A DNA stretch of 7,072 bases from Candidatus Calditenuaceae archaeon JGI OTU-3 (GTDB taxonomy: Archaea; Thermoproteota; Nitrososphaeria_A; Caldarchaeales; Calditenuaceae), in NCBI GenBank assembly GCA_000494185.1, contig AWOC01000042.1:1-7072 (forward strand), given 5' to 3'. Below, piece after piece: positions 5,877 through 7,072 of this stretch. Both the position numbers and the translations under genes were made by a program. The notes under the pieces are model-generated. The model ran no database searches. It was not told where the DNA came from and saw nothing but the letters and a program-made list of their open reading frames with translations. The stretch's first letter is position 1; each line of letters opens with the position of its first letter.

Positions 5877-7034
5877 TTGGAGTTCGGTGCAGAGGCTTAC
5901 AGCATAGAGTTTTTCCGTAGAGAAGGATATATTAGGCAAAGATGCGGTGTTTGCGGCAAATTCTTCTGGAGCCAAGTCCATAGGGAGAACTGCGGCGAGG
6001 CTCCCTGCTCCCCATACACTTTCATAGGCAACCCTCCGACAAGGCGGAGATACAGCATCGGGGAGATGCGAAGAGAATTTCTCAGGTACTTCGAACTCCA
6101 CGACCACGCCGTAATCAAGCCGTACCCCGTGGTGCCTAGGTGGAGGAAGGACCTGTACCTAGTCTCTGCGAGCATAGTGGATTTTCAGCCTCACGTAACC
6201 TCTGGAGCCACGGAGCCCCCAGCCAACCCGCTCGTCGTGAGCCAGCCCTGCATCAGACTTGTAGATCTGGACAAAGTCGGCCTAACTTTCGGGCGGCACA
6301 TGACAATCTTCGAGATGGGCGGTGCTCACGCCTTTAACTCTCCCTCAAGGGAGGTCTACTGGAAGGATAAGACTGTGGAGCTCTGCCTAGGATTTATGGA
6401 GGGACTTGGACTTGATCGGCAGGATATAGTTTTCAAGGAGGGGGTTTGGAGCGGAGGAGGGAACGCGGGTCCATGCTACGAAGTGATACACAGCGGGCTC
6501 GAGGTGGCCACGCTCGTCTTCATGAACTACAAAACGCTCGACGGTGGCTTGGAGGAGATGCCCTACAGGACTGTGGACACTGGGTACGGAATTGAGAGAT
6601 ATACCTGGCTATCACATGGTACCGCGTCAGCTTTCAGCTCAGTCTACCAAGACCTGTTCAGGAAGTTTGCAGAGCTCTTAGAGGTCCCGCCTGAGGAAGA
6701 TGAGAGGCTACAGAGATACGCAAAGTACTCGGCCTGGATACAGCCTGGGGGAGGAATAACTTCCGCTGAGGCACGCATGACCGCTGCGAGACTGGCGGGT
6801 GTTGAGATCGATGAGCTGCTGCCCACCATAGAGAGGCTCGAGACACTATACAAGACTCTCGACCACACAAAATCTATTGCCTTTATTCTCTCGGACGGGG
6901 TCGTCCCGTCCAACTCGAAGGTCGGCTACCTCGCTAGGCTCCTCATAAGAAGGATTGTAAGCATCCTCACGAAGCTGGGGGGGAGCGAGTCTCCTACCCG
7001 ACCTAGTCTCGATGCAGATAGAGTACTGGGGTAG
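5877..7034 (+). CDS. alaS: Alanyl-tRNA synthetase, N-terminal part up to a frame break
   Basis: AlaRS charges tRNA-Ala with alanine. This frame gives 385 aa of a protein normally near 900 aa in archaea. Residues 1-55 are the archaeal-type N-terminus with a Cys4 motif (C23-x2-C26-x12-C39-x4-C44). The class II catalytic core follows, with motif 1 around 64-110, motif 2 around 122-148 (SQPCIRLVDLDKVGLTFGRH) and motif 3 near 229-243 (DTGYGIERYTWL). A helical tRNA-recognition region begins near 250. Homology holds through LARLLIRRIVSILTKLGG (about 352-369). The remaining 16 residues do not resemble AlaRS, because the frame changes at the G7 run at 6977-6983. The editing and C-terminal domains lie beyond the window. 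TTG at 5877 is chosen because the protein then begins MEFGAEAYSIEFF, like family members; no in-frame ATG lies upstream. Confidence 0.9.
   Translation: MEFGAEAYSIEFFRREGYIRQRCGVCGKFFWSQVHRENCGEAPCSPYTFIGNPPTRRRYSIGEMRREFLRYFELHDHAVIKPYPVVPRWRKDLYLVSASIVDFQPHVTSGATEPPANPLVVSQPCIRLVDLDKVGLTFGRHMTIFEMGGAHAFNSPSREVYWKDKTVELCLGFMEGLGLDRQDIVFKEGVWSGGGNAGPCYEVIHSGLEVATLVFMNYKTLDGGLEEMPYRTVDTGYGIERYTWLSHGTASAFSSVYQDLFRKFAELLEVPPEEDERLQRYAKYSAWIQPGGGITSAEARMTAARLAGVEIDELLPTIERLETLYKTLDHTKSIAFILSDGVVPSNSKVGYLARLLIRRIVSILTKLGGSESPTRPSLDADRVLG
6866..6868 (+). other. Conserved helical-region check point within alaS, frame still intact
   Basis: The codon here lies inside DHTKSIAFILSDGVVPSN (about residues 329-346 of AlaRS), a strongly conserved stretch of the family (DHtraiafllaDGivPSN). 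It shows that the reading frame is still correct about 110 nt before the G7 run, which places the frame break between here and 7012. Confidence 0.6.
6977..6983 (+). other. G7 homopolymer at the alaS frame break
   Basis: Seven consecutive Gs encode the end of Leu367 and Gly368-Gly369. Removing one G joins KLGG directly to ASLLPDLVSMQIEYWGRDFP, a typical AlaRS continuation. The break is therefore equivalent to a one-base insertion, most simply a homopolymer miscall. A real mutation or slippage site is also possible. Confidence 0.8.
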
Positions 7035-7072
7035 GGACTTTCCACATCTCAAGGAGATGGAGGATGAAGTCA
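6984..7072 (+). CDS. alaS: Alanyl-tRNA synthetase, continuation in the shifted frame (partial, runs off window)
   Basis: After the G7 run, the frame one base over reads ASLLPDLVSMQIEYWGRDFP and then HLKEMEDEV to the window end, without a stop. The QIEYWGRDFP-x-LKEM pattern is characteristic of the archaeal AlaRS middle helical region, so this is the same gene rather than a new one. Read as a separate gene it could start at ATG 7012, giving MQIEYWGRDFP. No convincing SD precedes that codon, however, and homology extends upstream of it. The exact switch point within the G-run cannot be resolved. The tRNA-recognition remainder, editing domain and C-terminal domain would be encoded to the right of the window. 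Confidence 0.8.

Noticed and set aside
7012..7072. Independent second alaS gene starting at ATG 7012, as a natural split synthetase.
   Set aside because: AlaRS-like sequence in this frame begins upstream of the ATG, immediately after the G7 run, and no SD precedes it. A single-base frame break is simpler.
1..7072. tRNA genes, CRISPR repeats, insertion sequences, toxin-antitoxin or phage genes.
   Set aside because: Intergenic gaps are all under about 140 nt and show no cloverleaf, repeat array or terminal inverted repeats. Every substantial coding frame belongs to a core or housekeeping family, except the nucleotidyltransferase.

Overview
The window is a gene-dense stretch of archaeal chromosome. 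Archaeal hallmarks are DnaG-type primase, Pelota, the acidic ribosomal protein P1/L12, A-type ATP synthase subunits and an archaeal-type alanyl-tRNA synthetase with an N-terminal Cys4 motif. Start codons are mixed (ATG, GTG, TTG). Several first genes have a TATA-like box 24-28 nt before the start codon and no Shine-Dalgarno (SD) sequence, the pattern of leaderless mRNAs. Genes inside transcription units have SD motifs instead. This mix, with moderately high GC, suggests a member of the TACK/Thermoproteota group, probably a thermophile. I cannot name a genus from the sequence alone. I see no tRNA, rRNA, CRISPR array, insertion sequence or phage gene.

Layout, left to right. (1) 2-532, minus: NAD(P)H-hydrate dehydratase (nnrD), cut by the left window edge. 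It diverges from (2) dnaG, 640-1800 plus. dnaG converges on (3) a minus-strand block read from right to left: rpl12 (4032-3718), then, from its own promoter, a nucleotidyltransferase-domain protein (3583-2876) whose stop overlaps the start of Pelota (2879-1827). (4) From the divergent 4033-4130 promoter region, a plus-strand pair encodes A-type ATPase stalk subunits H-like (4131-4457) and C (4461-5489). (5) atpC ends 4 nt from the convergent acylphosphatase gene (5784-5494 minus). (6) This diverges from alaS (5877 plus), which runs off the right edge.

Functionally this is mostly core information processing: DnaG (primase family and exosome subunit in archaea), Pelota (rescue of stalled ribosomes), L12 (GTPase recruitment to the ribosome) and AlaRS. 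Added to these are two ATP synthase stalk subunits separated from the rest of their usual operon, and two small repair or metabolic enzymes. The nucleotidyltransferase-Pelota pair is the closest thing here to an incompletely described functional unit.

The most striking sequence feature is a frame break in alaS at a run of seven Gs (6977-6983). The annotated frame stops at 7034 after a non-homologous tail, while the frame shifted by one base carries a typical AlaRS continuation to the end of the window. A homopolymer sequencing error is the simplest explanation. I do not see strong evidence for a wholly new biological system in this window.
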